Assembly: GCA_046329535.1 (NCBI GenBank) | Contig: JAXLUN010000001.1 | Location: 806,001-870,000 of the forward strand | DNA length: 64,000 nt | DNA from: Bog-950 sp046329535 | GTDB taxonomy: Bacteria > Bacteroidota > Bacteroidia > Chitinophagales > LD1 | Direction of reading: 5' to 3' | Shown: one piece after another, positions 24,363 through 32,784 of the stretch | Layout of the letters: each line of letters starts with the position of its first letter | Position numbering within the stretch: position 1 is the stretch's first letter | The notes under the pieces: generated by a model | What the model was told of the DNA's origin: nothing | Seen by the model: the letters and a program-made list of their open reading frames with translations, nothing else | Database searches by the model: none | Program-made: the position numbers and the translations under genes

Positions 24363-25937
24363 TTAGTAGTAATTTAACGCAACATCAGCGGCTAACTGCT
24401 CTAATTGTTTTTCTGTTTCAGATGTCATTGGTTTGTTCAAACCTTTTAATGTTTCAGGGAAACGTGTTTCTAACTGAGTCAGGTAATCTTTTTCAAAGTC
24501 TTTGATTTTGTTTACCGGAACTTTGTAAGCCAGATTTTTAGTTCCTACATACAGAATAGCAATTTGCTTTTCTACGGTGAATGGAGAGAACTGTGCCTGC
24601 TTCAGAATTTCTACGTTGCGGGCACCTTTATCCAATACAGATTTGGTAGCTGCATCCAAATCAGAGCCGAATTTAGAGAATGCTTCCAATTCGCGATATT
24701 GTGCCTGATCAAGCTTCAACGTACCAGCCACCTTCTTCATAGATTTAATCTGAGCGTTACCACCCACACGGCTCACAGAAATACCCACGTTGATAGCCGG
24801 ACGGATACCGGAGTTAAACAAGTTTGACTCAAGGAATATCTGACCATCGGTAATAGAGATTACGTTGGTAGGAATATAGGCAGAAACGTCTCCGGCTTGT
24901 GTTTCAATAATAGGGAGAGCGGTTAATGAACCACCACCTTTCACCAAATGACGGATAGATTCTGGTAAGTCATTCATGTTAGATGCTACATCCTGATTGG
25001 CATTTACCTTAGCTGCTCTTTCGAGCAATCTGCTGTGCAGGTAAAATACATCACCAGGGTAAGCTTCACGTCCCGGAGGGCGCTTCAATAGCAGGGACAC
25101 CTCACGGTAAGCTACCGCTTGTTTAGATAAATCATCATAAACAATCAATGCCGGACGACCCGTATCACGGAAAAACTCACCAATGGCGCATCCTGCAAAA
25201 GGTGCGTAAAATTGAAGAGGTGCCGGGTCAGCTGCTGATGCCGAAACAATTACGGTATATGCCATTGCTCCGTTTTCTTCCAATGTCTTAGCTACACGCG
25301 CAACTGTAGATGATTTCTGACCACAGGCTACGTATATACAAAATACGGGTTCTCCCTTTTCGTAAAATTCTTTTTGGTTGATGATAGTATCAATAGCCAC
25401 CGCAGTTTTACCCACCTGACGGTCACCGATAATCAACTCACGCTGACCGCGACCAATCGGAATCATGGCGTCAATCGCTTTAATACCGGTTTGAAGCGGT
25501 TCGTTTACGGGCTGACGGTAAATTACCCCGGGAGCCTTTCTTTCGAGCGGCATTTCGTACAATTCACCAGCCACAGGTCCTTTTCCGTCTATTGGTTCGC
25601 CCAGTGTATTCACTACGCGACCAACCAGACCTTCACCCACTTTGATAGAGGCAATAACACCTGTTCTTTTTACGGTATCGCCTTCCTTAATTTTATCGGA
25701 AGAACCCATCAATACCACCCCTACGTTGTCTTCTTCCAGGTTTAGTACGATTGCTTTAATACCGCTGGCGAATTCAACCAACTCACCTGCACGGGCATTG
25801 GTTAAGCCATACACGCGGGCAATACCGTCACCCACCTGCAATACGGTTCCTACTTCCTCTAATTGTGCAGCGCTTTTAAATCCTGAAAGCTGCTCGCGGA
25901 GGATGGATGAAATTTCATCTGGTTTTACATCTGCCAT
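24363..25937 (-). CDS. atpA: ATP synthase F1 alpha subunit
   Basis: 524 residues, full length. It has an N-terminal beta barrel (TVLQVGDGIARVYGL), Walker A GDRQVGKTAVAID near residue 170, VYDDLSKQAVAYR with the Walker B Asp, and the arginine-finger region (NVGISVSRVGGNAQ). It begins 34 bases after atpH. The catalytic beta subunit gene (atpD) is not in the cluster; in Bacteroidota atpD and atpC commonly sit elsewhere. Confidence 0.98.
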   Translation of the reverse strand: MADVKPDEISSILREQLSGFKSAAQLEEVGTVLQVGDGIARVYGLTNARAGELVEFASGIKAIVLNLEEDNVGVVLMGSSDKIKEGDTVKRTGVIASIKVGEGLVGRVVNTLGEPIDGKGPVAGELYEMPLERKAPGVIYRQPVNEPLQTGIKAIDAMIPIGRGQRELIIGDRQVGKTAVAIDTIINQKEFYEKGEPVFCIYVACGQKSSTVARVAKTLEENGAMAYTVIVSASAADPAPLQFYAPFAGCAIGEFFRDTGRPALIVYDDLSKQAVAYREVSLLLKRPPGREAYPGDVFYLHSRLLERAAKVNANQDVASNMNDLPESIRHLVKGGGSLTALPIIETQAGDVSAYIPTNVISITDGQIFLESNLFNSGIRPAINVGISVSRVGGNAQIKSMKKVAGTLKLDQAQYRELEAFSKFGSDLDAATKSVLDKGARNVEILKQAQFSPFTVEKQIAILYVGTKNLAYKVPVNKIKDFEKDYLTQLETRFPETLKGLNKPMTSETEKQLEQLAADVALNYY

Positions 25938-25971
25938 ATTCGTTAATTGTATTTATTGTTCTTTAAAAAAA

Positions 25972-26535
25972 TTAGCTGTATTTCTTGATATAAGTATCGT
26001 CTTCAATAATTGCTTTAAGTTTAGACAAACCGGAACTTACACTACTGTCAATCATTTTATCTCCATAGGTCAAAACAAAGCCCCCTACTAACTCTTCATC
26101 AATTACTTCGGTTAGCTCTACCTGCTTCAGATTTTCATTCTTCTTCAGATTTTCAATCATGTTCTGAACCAACGCAGCGTCTAACTTAATGGCAGAAGTA
26201 ATAGTGATAGGAGTAATGTTTCTGATAGCGTTATACTGTAAAATGAATGCATCTGCCATTTCATGAAAGTGTGATTCACGACCTTTCTTAATCATGAGGG
26301 TCATGAAGCGGTAGAGCAGGTCACTCACTTTACCTTCAAACAAAGCTTTCACTACATTCAGCTTTTTGTCGGATGTAATAATGGGGCTTTTGAACATTGA
26401 CTTTAATTCGCGGCTGCCTTCAAAGGCCCGGTCGATATACTTAACATCATTAAATACATCATCCAGCTTGCCGTTTTCTTGAGCAAGCAGAATCAATGAT
26501 TTGGCGTATCGAGTGGCTAAACGAAATGAACTCAT
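25972..26535 (-). CDS. atpH: ATP synthase F1 delta subunit
   Basis: 187 residues with the OSCP/delta fold: ATRYAKSLILLAQENGKLDDV near the N-terminus, a central helical part (LLYRFMTLMIKKGRESHF) and the conserved C-terminal EVIDEELVGGFVLTYGDKMID. It links F1 to the peripheral stalk b subunit, whose gene lies 9 bases upstream. Confidence 0.95.
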   Translation of the reverse strand: MSSFRLATRYAKSLILLAQENGKLDDVFNDVKYIDRAFEGSRELKSMFKSPIITSDKKLNVVKALFEGKVSDLLYRFMTLMIKKGRESHFHEMADAFILQYNAIRNITPITITSAIKLDAALVQNMIENLKKNENLKQVELTEVIDEELVGGFVLTYGDKMIDSSVSSGLSKLKAIIEDDTYIKKYS

Positions 26536-26544
26536 AACTATATC

Positions 26545-27039
26545 TTAATTCAGATTCGACTCCTTGGCTAATTTGTTTACATACTCTACATGCTCATTGC
26601 TGCTCTTCAATTCCTTACGAATTACCTTTTCGGCAATTTCAAGAGCCATTAAGCCAACTGAGTTCTTAACTTCTACTAAAGCCGCCTTTTTCTGAATCTC
26701 AATTTCGCGCACAGCCGATTGAATTTTGGCTTCTGCTTCTTTTTGTGCACGATCAACTAAATCAGCCTTGATTTTTTCGGCAGCGATCTTGGCATCATGA
26801 AGAATACTGTTTCTTTCTTCTTTAGCCTGGTTTAGTAACTCTTCGTTTTTAGCAACTAACTGACTCATTTCCGCACGGGCTTTTTCTGCCTGACGTAATG
26901 ACTCTTCAATGCTTTTTTCACGCTCGCTCAACGCTCCCAAAATAGGTTTCCAGGCAAACTTGCTCAGAATGAAGAAAAGAATGCCGAAACCGAGCACCAT
27001 CCAGAAAATTAAGCCTAACGAGGGGGTTAATAACTCCAT
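26545..27039 (-). CDS. atpF: ATP synthase F0 b subunit
   Basis: 164 residues: one N-terminal membrane helix (LIFWMVLGFGILFFILSKFAW) and a long charged coiled coil rich in Ala, Glu and Lys (about 35-150), the peripheral stalk. It follows the attenuator-like hairpin after atpE and leads into atpH after 9 bases. Confidence 0.95.
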   Translation of the reverse strand: MELLTPSLGLIFWMVLGFGILFFILSKFAWKPILGALSEREKSIEESLRQAEKARAEMSQLVAKNEELLNQAKEERNSILHDAKIAAEKIKADLVDRAQKEAEAKIQSAVREIEIQKKAALVEVKNSVGLMALEIAEKVIRKELKSSNEHVEYVNKLAKESNLN

Positions 27040-27082
27040 ATTGTTTTGAATTTACTTGTCTTAACTAATTTTTTTCACAGAT

Positions 27083-27122
27083 AAAAAAACAGGCAGCTGA
27101 GCCAACCGCTTTCGCTGCCTGT
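27083..27122 (-). terminator. Intrinsic hairpin between atpE and atpF (attenuator)
   Basis: ACAGGCAGC (27089-27097) and GCTGCCTGT (27114-27122) form a 9-bp stem, followed on the minus strand by TTTTTTTAT. It lies inside the operon just after atpE, where partial termination would raise c-subunit mRNA over the following genes. Confidence 0.7.
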
Positions 27123-27130
27123 AATTCTTT

Positions 27131-27406
27131 TTACAGACCCGGTTTAACGGTGAACACTACCAGCATACCTACCAGAATCGCTACAATTGCGGCACCTTCT
27201 ACAAGGGCTGCTGTAAGGATCATGTTGGCACGGATATCGTTAGCCGCTTCCGGTTGACGAGCGATAGACTCAAGAGCCTTACCACCAATCTGACCGATAC
27301 CAACGCCTGCACCAAGAGCAGCTAAACCCGCTCCGATGGCAGCCCATCCGTAACCTGAAGTGTCTGCAGCAACCGAAGCCGCCTGTAACAAAATTGAACT
27401 TAACAT
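27131..27406 (-). CDS. atpE: ATP synthase F0 c subunit
   Basis: 91 residues. Two membrane helices are joined by the polar loop ESIARQPEAANDI. The first helix is rich in Gly (AIGAGLAALGAGVGIGQIGG), and the second carries the ion-binding Glu70 in AALVEGAAI. The residue after Glu is Gly, not Ser/Thr, which favours protons over sodium (inference). It forms the rotor ring. It is followed by a hairpin that may adjust its stoichiometry. Confidence 0.97.
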   Translation of the reverse strand: MLSSILLQAASVAADTSGYGWAAIGAGLAALGAGVGIGQIGGKALESIARQPEAANDIRANMILTAALVEGAAIVAILVGMLVVFTVKPGL

Positions 27407-27463
27407 GGTTATTGTTTTAAAAGTGAAAAAATACTCTTTATAGTTATAAAACTGTTTTTAAAA

Positions 27464-28579
27464 TTAATGGTGCTCCCCTTCGTGATGACCTTCTTCTATT
27501 GCCGAGCCGAAATAGATGGCAGAAAGAAGGGTAAACACGTAAGCTTGCAAAAATGCTACTAACAACTCCAGCAAAGACATGAATACCACCAATAACATAG
27601 AGAAAATCGATATGCCGTAACCGGCTGCTGCACTCATAGCTCCGAAAATGAAGATGAGCGATACAAAAGACAGGATTACAATGTGACCCGCAGTAATGTT
27701 GGCGAAAAGACGCATCATCAAGACAAACGGGCGAATAACAAATCCTAAAATCTCGATGGGGGTAAGGATAAGCAAAATTGGCTTTGGAACACCCGGCATA
27801 GCCAGCATGTGTGACCAGTAATGCTTATTAGAGGTGACAATAACAATGATTAATACCGTAGCCGATAAAGTAAGCGGCACCGAAATGTTGCCTGTTAAGT
27901 TAGCACCACCCGGAAAAAACGGAATTAACCCAAGCAGGTTATTAATCAGTATAAAGAAGAATAAGGTAAGCAGGAAGGGCATGTATTTAGCGTAATTCTT
28001 CTTGCCGATGTTCGGAATAGCGATGTTGTCGCGTATGAAAAGAATAATTGGCTCCAGCAAAGATTGTAAGCCGGTGGGAGCCTGGTTGGCGTTGGCTTTA
28101 TACTTATTCGCTACCGGAATCATGATAAACAATAGCAGAATAATACTGATAAACAGAGCCAGTACGTTTTTGGTTATTGAAATATCTTTCAGTGTTTTAT
28201 TGGCTTCGTGGTCAATATTTCCGTTGGCATCTACTATTTCAATGGTTCTTTCGGCCAGTTTGTAATCGTATTTTTTGTGAACTATTTCGGTGCCATGGTG
28301 AAATTCACTCGACATGAAAACATCAAAACCTTTATCGGTATGTAGAATAACCGGCAGGGGAATAGAAACCGCCTGGTGATGCTCTCCCCAAAGATGCCAG
28401 TCGTGCGCATCTAAAAGGTGCTCCATAATCATTTTACCCACGTCCAGTTTTTCAGCATGAGCTGTTTCGTGCACTTCTGAATTCTCTTCGCCTTCGGCAA
28501 AAGCGTTAAAACTGAACAATACAGCGAAAATAAGGGCTGTTGTAAGCTGGCGGAAAGGAAAATTTATATTAGATATCAT
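27464..28579 (-). CDS. atpB: ATP synthase F0 a subunit
   Basis: 371 residues from ATG 28579. It starts with a signal-like segment (QLTTALIFAVLFSFNAFA) and a His-rich extracytoplasmic region of about 100 residues, an extension known in Bacteroidota a subunits. Five to six helices follow. The essential Arg lies in LMMRLFANITAGH. The C-terminus is His/Glu-rich (EEGHHEGEHH). A TTG start nine codons upstream is possible but less likely. Confidence 0.95.
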   Translation of the reverse strand: MISNINFPFRQLTTALIFAVLFSFNAFAEGEENSEVHETAHAEKLDVGKMIMEHLLDAHDWHLWGEHHQAVSIPLPVILHTDKGFDVFMSSEFHHGTEIVHKKYDYKLAERTIEIVDANGNIDHEANKTLKDISITKNVLALFISIILLLFIMIPVANKYKANANQAPTGLQSLLEPIILFIRDNIAIPNIGKKNYAKYMPFLLTLFFFILINNLLGLIPFFPGGANLTGNISVPLTLSATVLIIVIVTSNKHYWSHMLAMPGVPKPILLILTPIEILGFVIRPFVLMMRLFANITAGHIVILSFVSLIFIFGAMSAAAGYGISIFSMLLVVFMSLLELLVAFLQAYVFTLLSAIYFGSAIEEGHHEGEHH

Positions 28580-28658
28580 TGCGACCTTCTTAAAAAACGG
28601 GTGCAAACATAAAAGAATCCTGCAATTACCGATAGGTTAGTCTGAAAAAATATACGGC

Positions 28659-29045
28659 TTATTTCGCGGCCCTTATTTCACCGAAAAGAAAGTTTAGTTC
28701 TAAAAAGGTAAACACCACATAGTAAACCAGAAAGTGGATGACAAAGGCTGCCCTGTTTTCCGGAAACCGGTATAGAAATATACCAAACAAAGCGATGTAA
28801 AACAGGAACTTCAATACGCTGCTGACCATGTAACTGCGCACAAACACCTGAGCCGAACCACCCGACCACCGCTGCAGAAACAGATGAAACCCAGCCACCG
28901 ACACCGCAAAGATGCCCAATAACAAATCGCCATTAGGCAGTTGTATGCCTTCCGGAGCCTGCATATTCCAAAGCTTTTGTAAAGCAAAAAGCAGAAAAGT
29001 AAGCACTGTAAAGATTATCCAAAACCGGTTGCCGCTCAATTTCAT
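28659..29045 (-). CDS. Four-helix membrane protein, AtpI-like position
   Basis: 128 residues with four hydrophobic helices (about 10-25, 42-56, 70-88, 100-118). It is the first gene of the ATP synthase operon, 79 bases upstream of atpB, where other bacteria carry atpI. Sequence similarity to AtpI cannot be shown by eye, so this is a positional suggestion for an assembly or ion-supply protein. A TAnnTTTG element lies 20 bases upstream. Confidence 0.7.
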   Translation of the reverse strand: MKLSGNRFWIIFTVLTFLLFALQKLWNMQAPEGIQLPNGDLLLGIFAVSVAGFHLFLQRWSGGSAQVFVRSYMVSSVLKFLFYIALFGIFLYRFPENRAAFVIHFLVYYVVFTFLELNFLFGEIRAAK

Positions 29046-29065
29046 TGGGTATTCAATTGCAGCGG

Positions 29066-29073
29066 CAAAGCTA
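29066..29073 (-). promoter_or_regulatory. -7 promoter element of the ATP synthase operon
   Basis: The minus strand reads TAGCTTTG, matching TAnnTTTG, with the first ATG at 29045. It is arranged back to back with the element of the OmpA-like gene at 29128. Confidence 0.55.
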
Positions 29074-29127
29074 ATCTCTATCCTATAAAATGCCTACTTA
29101 TTTAATGCCCAAAGCAATCACTTACTG

Positions 29128-29135
29128 TATATTTG
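29128..29135 (+). promoter_or_regulatory. -7 promoter element of the OmpA-like gene
   Basis: TATATTTG matches TAnnTTTG, 21 bases before the ATG at 29157. Confidence 0.6.
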
Positions 29136-29156
29136 CATTTCAATGAACCTACGGCC

Positions 29157-31583
29157 ATGAAGAAAATTTTACTATCTCTATCTGCAGTTTGCTTTTTACT
29201 TACCACGCTCAGTGCGCAGTTTTTTCAGGGTTTGCGCAGCAGCCCTTTTGGCGGGGTTACTAATGTGGGTTACAATCCGGCTATAGCCGATAACCGGTTT
29301 GTAGTAGACATCAACCTGATTAACTTCGGGTTTAACGTAAGCAATAATTATGTGGGCATTACCAAAGATGTATTCAAAAAGAACTCTCCTGTATTTAACT
29401 CATCTGAAAATTTTCAGGATGCATTTTTAAAAGAGCGCATTAACGGTCGCGATAAGTCATTGTATGTGGGTATGCAGGTGCAGGGCCCCCTCTCTTTTAT
29501 GTGCAGCTGGGGTAAGGGCGCTAACAAAAACAAAAATGCTTTTGCATTTACCTACAACATTAACTCGGTCACCAATGTAGATAAGATGGATGAAACTTTT
29601 GCCCGCATTGCTTATTACGGGGTAGGTTTCAAGGCCGACTCCATTCTGGGTTTCAGAAACAAAAGTTTGAGCGATGCTAACCCATCGGTAAAAAATATGG
29701 AGTGGATTGATTACGGCTTAACCTACTCGCGTGTAATTATGGACCAAGGCCCCCATATGATTAAAGTAGGAGGTACCCTCAAACTACTGCAGGGTATTTC
29801 GGCCGGTTATGTGTATGTAAAAGACCTCGAGTATAAATGGAATAACTACGATACCCTCTCTATTTTTAAAACCGAAGCCCGGTATGCCTATTCCGAAGGG
29901 ATGGTATCGTCTAAGGGATACTCAGCCGATAACATCCAGGATTTTGCCAAAAACCTGTTTGCCTATAAGTATTCCTACCCGTCCTTTGCAGCCGACCTGG
30001 GTGTAATATATGAATGGCGCCCCGACAAAGACAACCCGGAGCGTAAATACAAATACCGTATGGATTGCGAAGACAACTGGTATTATCAGAAAAACCGGTA
30101 TAAGCTTTCGGCAGGCTTCAGTGTGGTAGATTTTGGAGCCATTCGGTTTAAGAAGGGAGAATACAGCGGCAACTTTGTGGCCGACATTTCTAACTGGGAT
30201 GTAGGCAAGGCAAAATTCTCCGATGGGCTGCAAAGTATAGACGATACCATTCAAGCGCGTTTTATTTCTACCAAAGATGGCAAGAACCACTTCACCATGT
30301 GGCTTCCTACCCGCTTTAACTTATTCCTCGATTATAACATAGCCTACGGTTTCGGGCTCAATCTGGCTTCTACCATTTCGCCCGGCATGGCACCTAACCG
30401 CAACATGGTGCACCATGCTTCTACCATTACCTTTACGCCTAAATATGATCACGCCTGGTTTGGGTTTTATCTGCCCGTATCGTACGACTTTAAAGGCAAT
30501 GCCAGTTTAGGCGCCACCATGCGCCTGGGGCCGCTCATTATCGGCACACAGGACCTGCTTGGCTTCTTCGCCAAAAAGTTTGTTTACAATGCCGATGTAC
30601 ACCTGGCTCTCAAAATCACCATTCCTCACCACAAGCCGCGCGACCGCGATAAAGATTTTGTTTCGAACAAAAACGACCTGTGTAAAACAGTGAAAGGCGA
30701 ATGCGAAACCAACGGTTGCCCCGACCGGGATAAAGACGGCACCGTAGATGAAGACGATAAATGCCCCGATATACCGGGCCCCAAAGAGTATTTGGGTTGC
30801 CCCGACACCGATGGCGATGGTATTATAGATATAGAAGACTCCTGCATAACCGATAAAGGCCCGCAAGAGTTTTATGGTTGCCCCGACCGCGACAGCGACC
30901 GTATTGCCGACCGTCTGGATGAATGTCCGGACATACCGGGAGTAGCCCAGTTTAACGGTTGCCCCGATACCGATAAAGACGGAACACCCGATAAAGACGA
31001 CCGTTGCCCCGAAGTGCCCGGCCCTAAAGACCACTTCGGCTGCCCAGATACCGATGGCGATGGTTTGTATGATTATGAAGATAACTGTATCAACACCCCC
31101 GGCCCCCTGGAGAATAAGGGCTGCCCTTACCCCGATAAAGACAATGATGGTGTGTTTGATAAAGATGACCAGTGCCCTACCGTGCCCGGTGTAGCCGAAA
31201 ACAAAGGTTGCCCTAAGCTGGAAAAGAAAGAACTGGAAACCGTCAAATTTGCTTTCGAAAATCTGGAGTTTGAAACCGGTAAAGACATAATCCGCAGCCA
31301 TTCCTACCCATCGCTCAACGGCCTGGCACAGTTGCTCATTAAAAAAGAAAGCTACGGTTTGCGCATTGAAGGCCACACCGACAATGTGGGCACCGATGAA
31401 AACAACCTGATACTCTCTCAAAAACGAGCCAATGCTGTAAAGGCATACCTCACCAAAAAGGGAGTTAAAGCCGCCAAACTGGAGGCCTACGGCTTTGGCG
31501 AAAGCCAGCCCATTGCCGATAACGATACCCAAGAAGGCCGCCAAAAAAACCGGAGAGTGCAAATGACCATCACCTTTAAATAA
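29157..31583 (+). CDS. OmpA-family outer membrane protein with thrombospondin type 3 repeats
   Basis: 808 residues from ATG 29157. A signal peptide (MKKILLSLSAVCFLLTTLSAQ) precedes a large beta-barrel-like domain of about 480 residues resembling DUF5723. About eight calcium-binding thrombospondin type 3 repeats follow (DKDGTVDEDDKCPDIPGP and variants, about 500-690). A C-terminal OmpA peptidoglycan-binding domain (IEGHTDNVGTDENN, AYGFGESQPI, GRQKNRRVQM) ends the protein. It probably ties the outer membrane to the cell wall. The gene is monocistronic with its own promoter and terminator. Confidence 0.93.
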   Translation: MKKILLSLSAVCFLLTTLSAQFFQGLRSSPFGGVTNVGYNPAIADNRFVVDINLINFGFNVSNNYVGITKDVFKKNSPVFNSSENFQDAFLKERINGRDKSLYVGMQVQGPLSFMCSWGKGANKNKNAFAFTYNINSVTNVDKMDETFARIAYYGVGFKADSILGFRNKSLSDANPSVKNMEWIDYGLTYSRVIMDQGPHMIKVGGTLKLLQGISAGYVYVKDLEYKWNNYDTLSIFKTEARYAYSEGMVSSKGYSADNIQDFAKNLFAYKYSYPSFAADLGVIYEWRPDKDNPERKYKYRMDCEDNWYYQKNRYKLSAGFSVVDFGAIRFKKGEYSGNFVADISNWDVGKAKFSDGLQSIDDTIQARFISTKDGKNHFTMWLPTRFNLFLDYNIAYGFGLNLASTISPGMAPNRNMVHHASTITFTPKYDHAWFGFYLPVSYDFKGNASLGATMRLGPLIIGTQDLLGFFAKKFVYNADVHLALKITIPHHKPRDRDKDFVSNKNDLCKTVKGECETNGCPDRDKDGTVDEDDKCPDIPGPKEYLGCPDTDGDGIIDIEDSCITDKGPQEFYGCPDRDSDRIADRLDECPDIPGVAQFNGCPDTDKDGTPDKDDRCPEVPGPKDHFGCPDTDGDGLYDYEDNCINTPGPLENKGCPYPDKDNDGVFDKDDQCPTVPGVAENKGCPKLEKKELETVKFAFENLEFETGKDIIRSHSYPSLNGLAQLLIKKESYGLRIEGHTDNVGTDENNLILSQKRANAVKAYLTKKGVKAAKLEAYGFGESQPIADNDTQEGRQKNRRVQMTITFK

Positions 31584-31598
31584 AACCCTCCGGCATTC

Positions 31599-31640
31599 AA
31601 CTAAATAGCCACCTCTACCAAGGGGTGGCTATTTAGTTTT
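31599..31640 (+). terminator. Terminator after the OmpA-like gene
   Basis: AACTAAATAGCCACC (31599-31613) and GGTGGCTATTTAGTT (31624-31638) form a perfect 15-bp stem with a T-run at its end, 15 bases after the stop codon. Confidence 0.85.
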
Positions 31641-31650
31641 ATAAAAAGCA

Positions 31651-31738
31651 TGGCGCCCCCTTCGGGTCGGGCTATCGCTGCAACTCCTCGCCCCATAGCG
31701 GGCTGCGGGGTTTCCGCTCTATCCCTGGCGCGGAGCAG
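31651..31738. repeat. GC-rich palindromic intergenic element
   Basis: A GC-rich stretch containing CCTTCGGGTCGGGCTATCG, then CCCCATAGCGGGCTGCGGGG, then TTTCCGCTCTATCCCTGGCG. The halves can pair around CCCC/GGGG. I recall this GGGCTATC...TTTCCGCT..ATCCCT pattern recurring between genes in other Bacteroidota genomes, without known function; that memory is unverified. It directly precedes the 21-bp module array. Confidence 0.4.
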
Positions 31739-31739
31739 C

Positions 31740-32190
31740 CTTCTTCAATCCCTTGGTTTTAGCCAACACCCGGTTGGTTTTGCTCATCACCCTTCTGGTT
31801 TTGGCCAACACCCTGTTAGTTTTGGCTTTCCCCCTTTTAGTTTTGCCCAACACCCTCATGGTTTTACCCAACAGCCTGTTAGTTTTGACCAACACCCCGT
31901 TAGTTTTAGCCTTCCTCCTCTTAGTTTTGCCCTCACCGGAGGTCGGTATGGCAGTCCGGGAGGAAGGTTTGGCAGTCCTCCTGTTGGTTTTGACCCTCAA
32001 ACACGTGTTTTTGCCCATTTTAACACCAAAACCACCCATTGCCCGCAAAACCCATCTACCGGGACAAAAAACGCGCTCTTTTTTTAACCCTGTTAGGTGA
32101 TTGGAGAAAGTTCCGGGCCGACTTCAGAGCTCTGGAATAGGGATGGAAAAAGTTCCAGGCCGACTTTATGCGCAGGGGCTTTGTGTGGAT
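31740..32190. repeat. Intergenic 21-bp module array, copy A
   Basis: About 450 bases built from degenerate 21-bp units. Units of the type TTAGTTTTGCCCAACACCC run from about 31757 to 31930. A 50-base core at 31933-31982 (CCGGAGG...GGCAGTCC...GGAGGA...GGCAGTCCTCC) follows. After 32100 a 42-base period is visible (GGAGAAAGTTCC at 32103 and GGAAAAAGTTCC at 32145). Several frames stay open because 21 is divisible by 3; their translations are low-complexity heptads, unlike a real protein. A second array with the same core lies at 47363-47660 on the other strand. Confidence 0.75.
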
Positions 32191-32301
32191 AAAGAGATTA
32201 TGACTCCTCTTCGAATAACCTAAACAGGTCATTTTCTTACCAAACTGCCTGTGGAAACACTTCAACTTCTAATTTCGGTTCTCAAAACAAAACATAACCT
32301 T

Positions 32302-32697
32302 ATGAAAAGATTACTCATACTTATTGTTTCCGCAGCTTTGTTAGCGACCTCCTGCCAAAAGGTAAAAGACCTGCTCACGGTTAAAGCCTTTTACAACAGC
32401 AATGCCTTTACCGAAAAAAACTGCGACCAGTTTCCGGGAGTTAAGTCATTGACTTCCCTCGATTCTATCAACATTACTTTTACCAATAACTCCAAGCGCG
32501 AACTGCACATTAACTGGATAGATTATAGTGGAAGCGAACAACCTTACAGCGATTTAGCCGATGGAAGTTCCTGGAGCGTGCCTACTTATTTGACCCATGT
32601 ATGGATTGTGCGCAAAACAGACGGGGCTTGTGCCACCATTCTTATTCCTAAAAGCGGAGCGGCCTCGCACGAAGATGTTTCGTTTGGTCAGCAGTAA
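32302..32697 (+). CDS. Lipoprotein with a von Hippel-Lindau beta-like domain
   Basis: 131 residues from ATG 32302 (a longer in-frame start adds 17 residues that mask the signal). The lipoprotein signal ends in LLATSC, Cys18. Residues about 52-120 match the beta domain of human VHL: TFTNNSKRELHINWIDYSG, EQPYSDL, and TYLTHVWIVR. The residues of the VHL hydroxyproline pocket (Trp88, Tyr98, Ser111, His115, Trp117) correspond to Trp72, Tyr82, Thr95, His99 and Trp101 with identical spacing and one conservative change. No prolyl hydroxylase gene is seen nearby. It is a single gene ending at a bidirectional terminator. Confidence 0.8.
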   Translation: MKRLLILIVSAALLATSCQKVKDLLTVKAFYNSNAFTEKNCDQFPGVKSLTSLDSINITFTNNSKRELHINWIDYSGSEQPYSDLADGSSWSVPTYLTHVWIVRKTDGACATILIPKSGAASHEDVSFGQQ

Positions 32698-32730
32698 ATA
32701 CCACACCGCTGAATAACACCACGGGCACTT

Positions 32731-32772
32731 AAACGCAAACAGCCGAAGAAAAATCTTCGGCTGTTTGCGTTT
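32731..32772. terminator. Bidirectional terminator between convergent genes
   Basis: AAACGCAAACAGCCGAAGA (32731-32749) and its exact complement at 32754-32772 form a 19-bp stem with a 4-A loop between the VHL-like gene and the BNR-repeat gene. Confidence 0.85.
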
Positions 32773-32784
32773 GGCAGGTTTTCA

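Noticed and set aside
30507..31562. Long antisense frame (351 codons) opposite the OmpA-like gene
   Set aside because: It mirrors the Asp/Lys-rich calcium-repeat codons of the true gene; its translation is a low-complexity Ile/Val/Gly/Ala run.
31650..32100. Overlapping open frames on both strands in array A
   Set aside because: They result from the 21-base period keeping frames open; the translations are degenerate heptads (for example repeated Phe-Gln-His-Pro or Leu-Pro-Asn) with no start context, domain or conserved composition.
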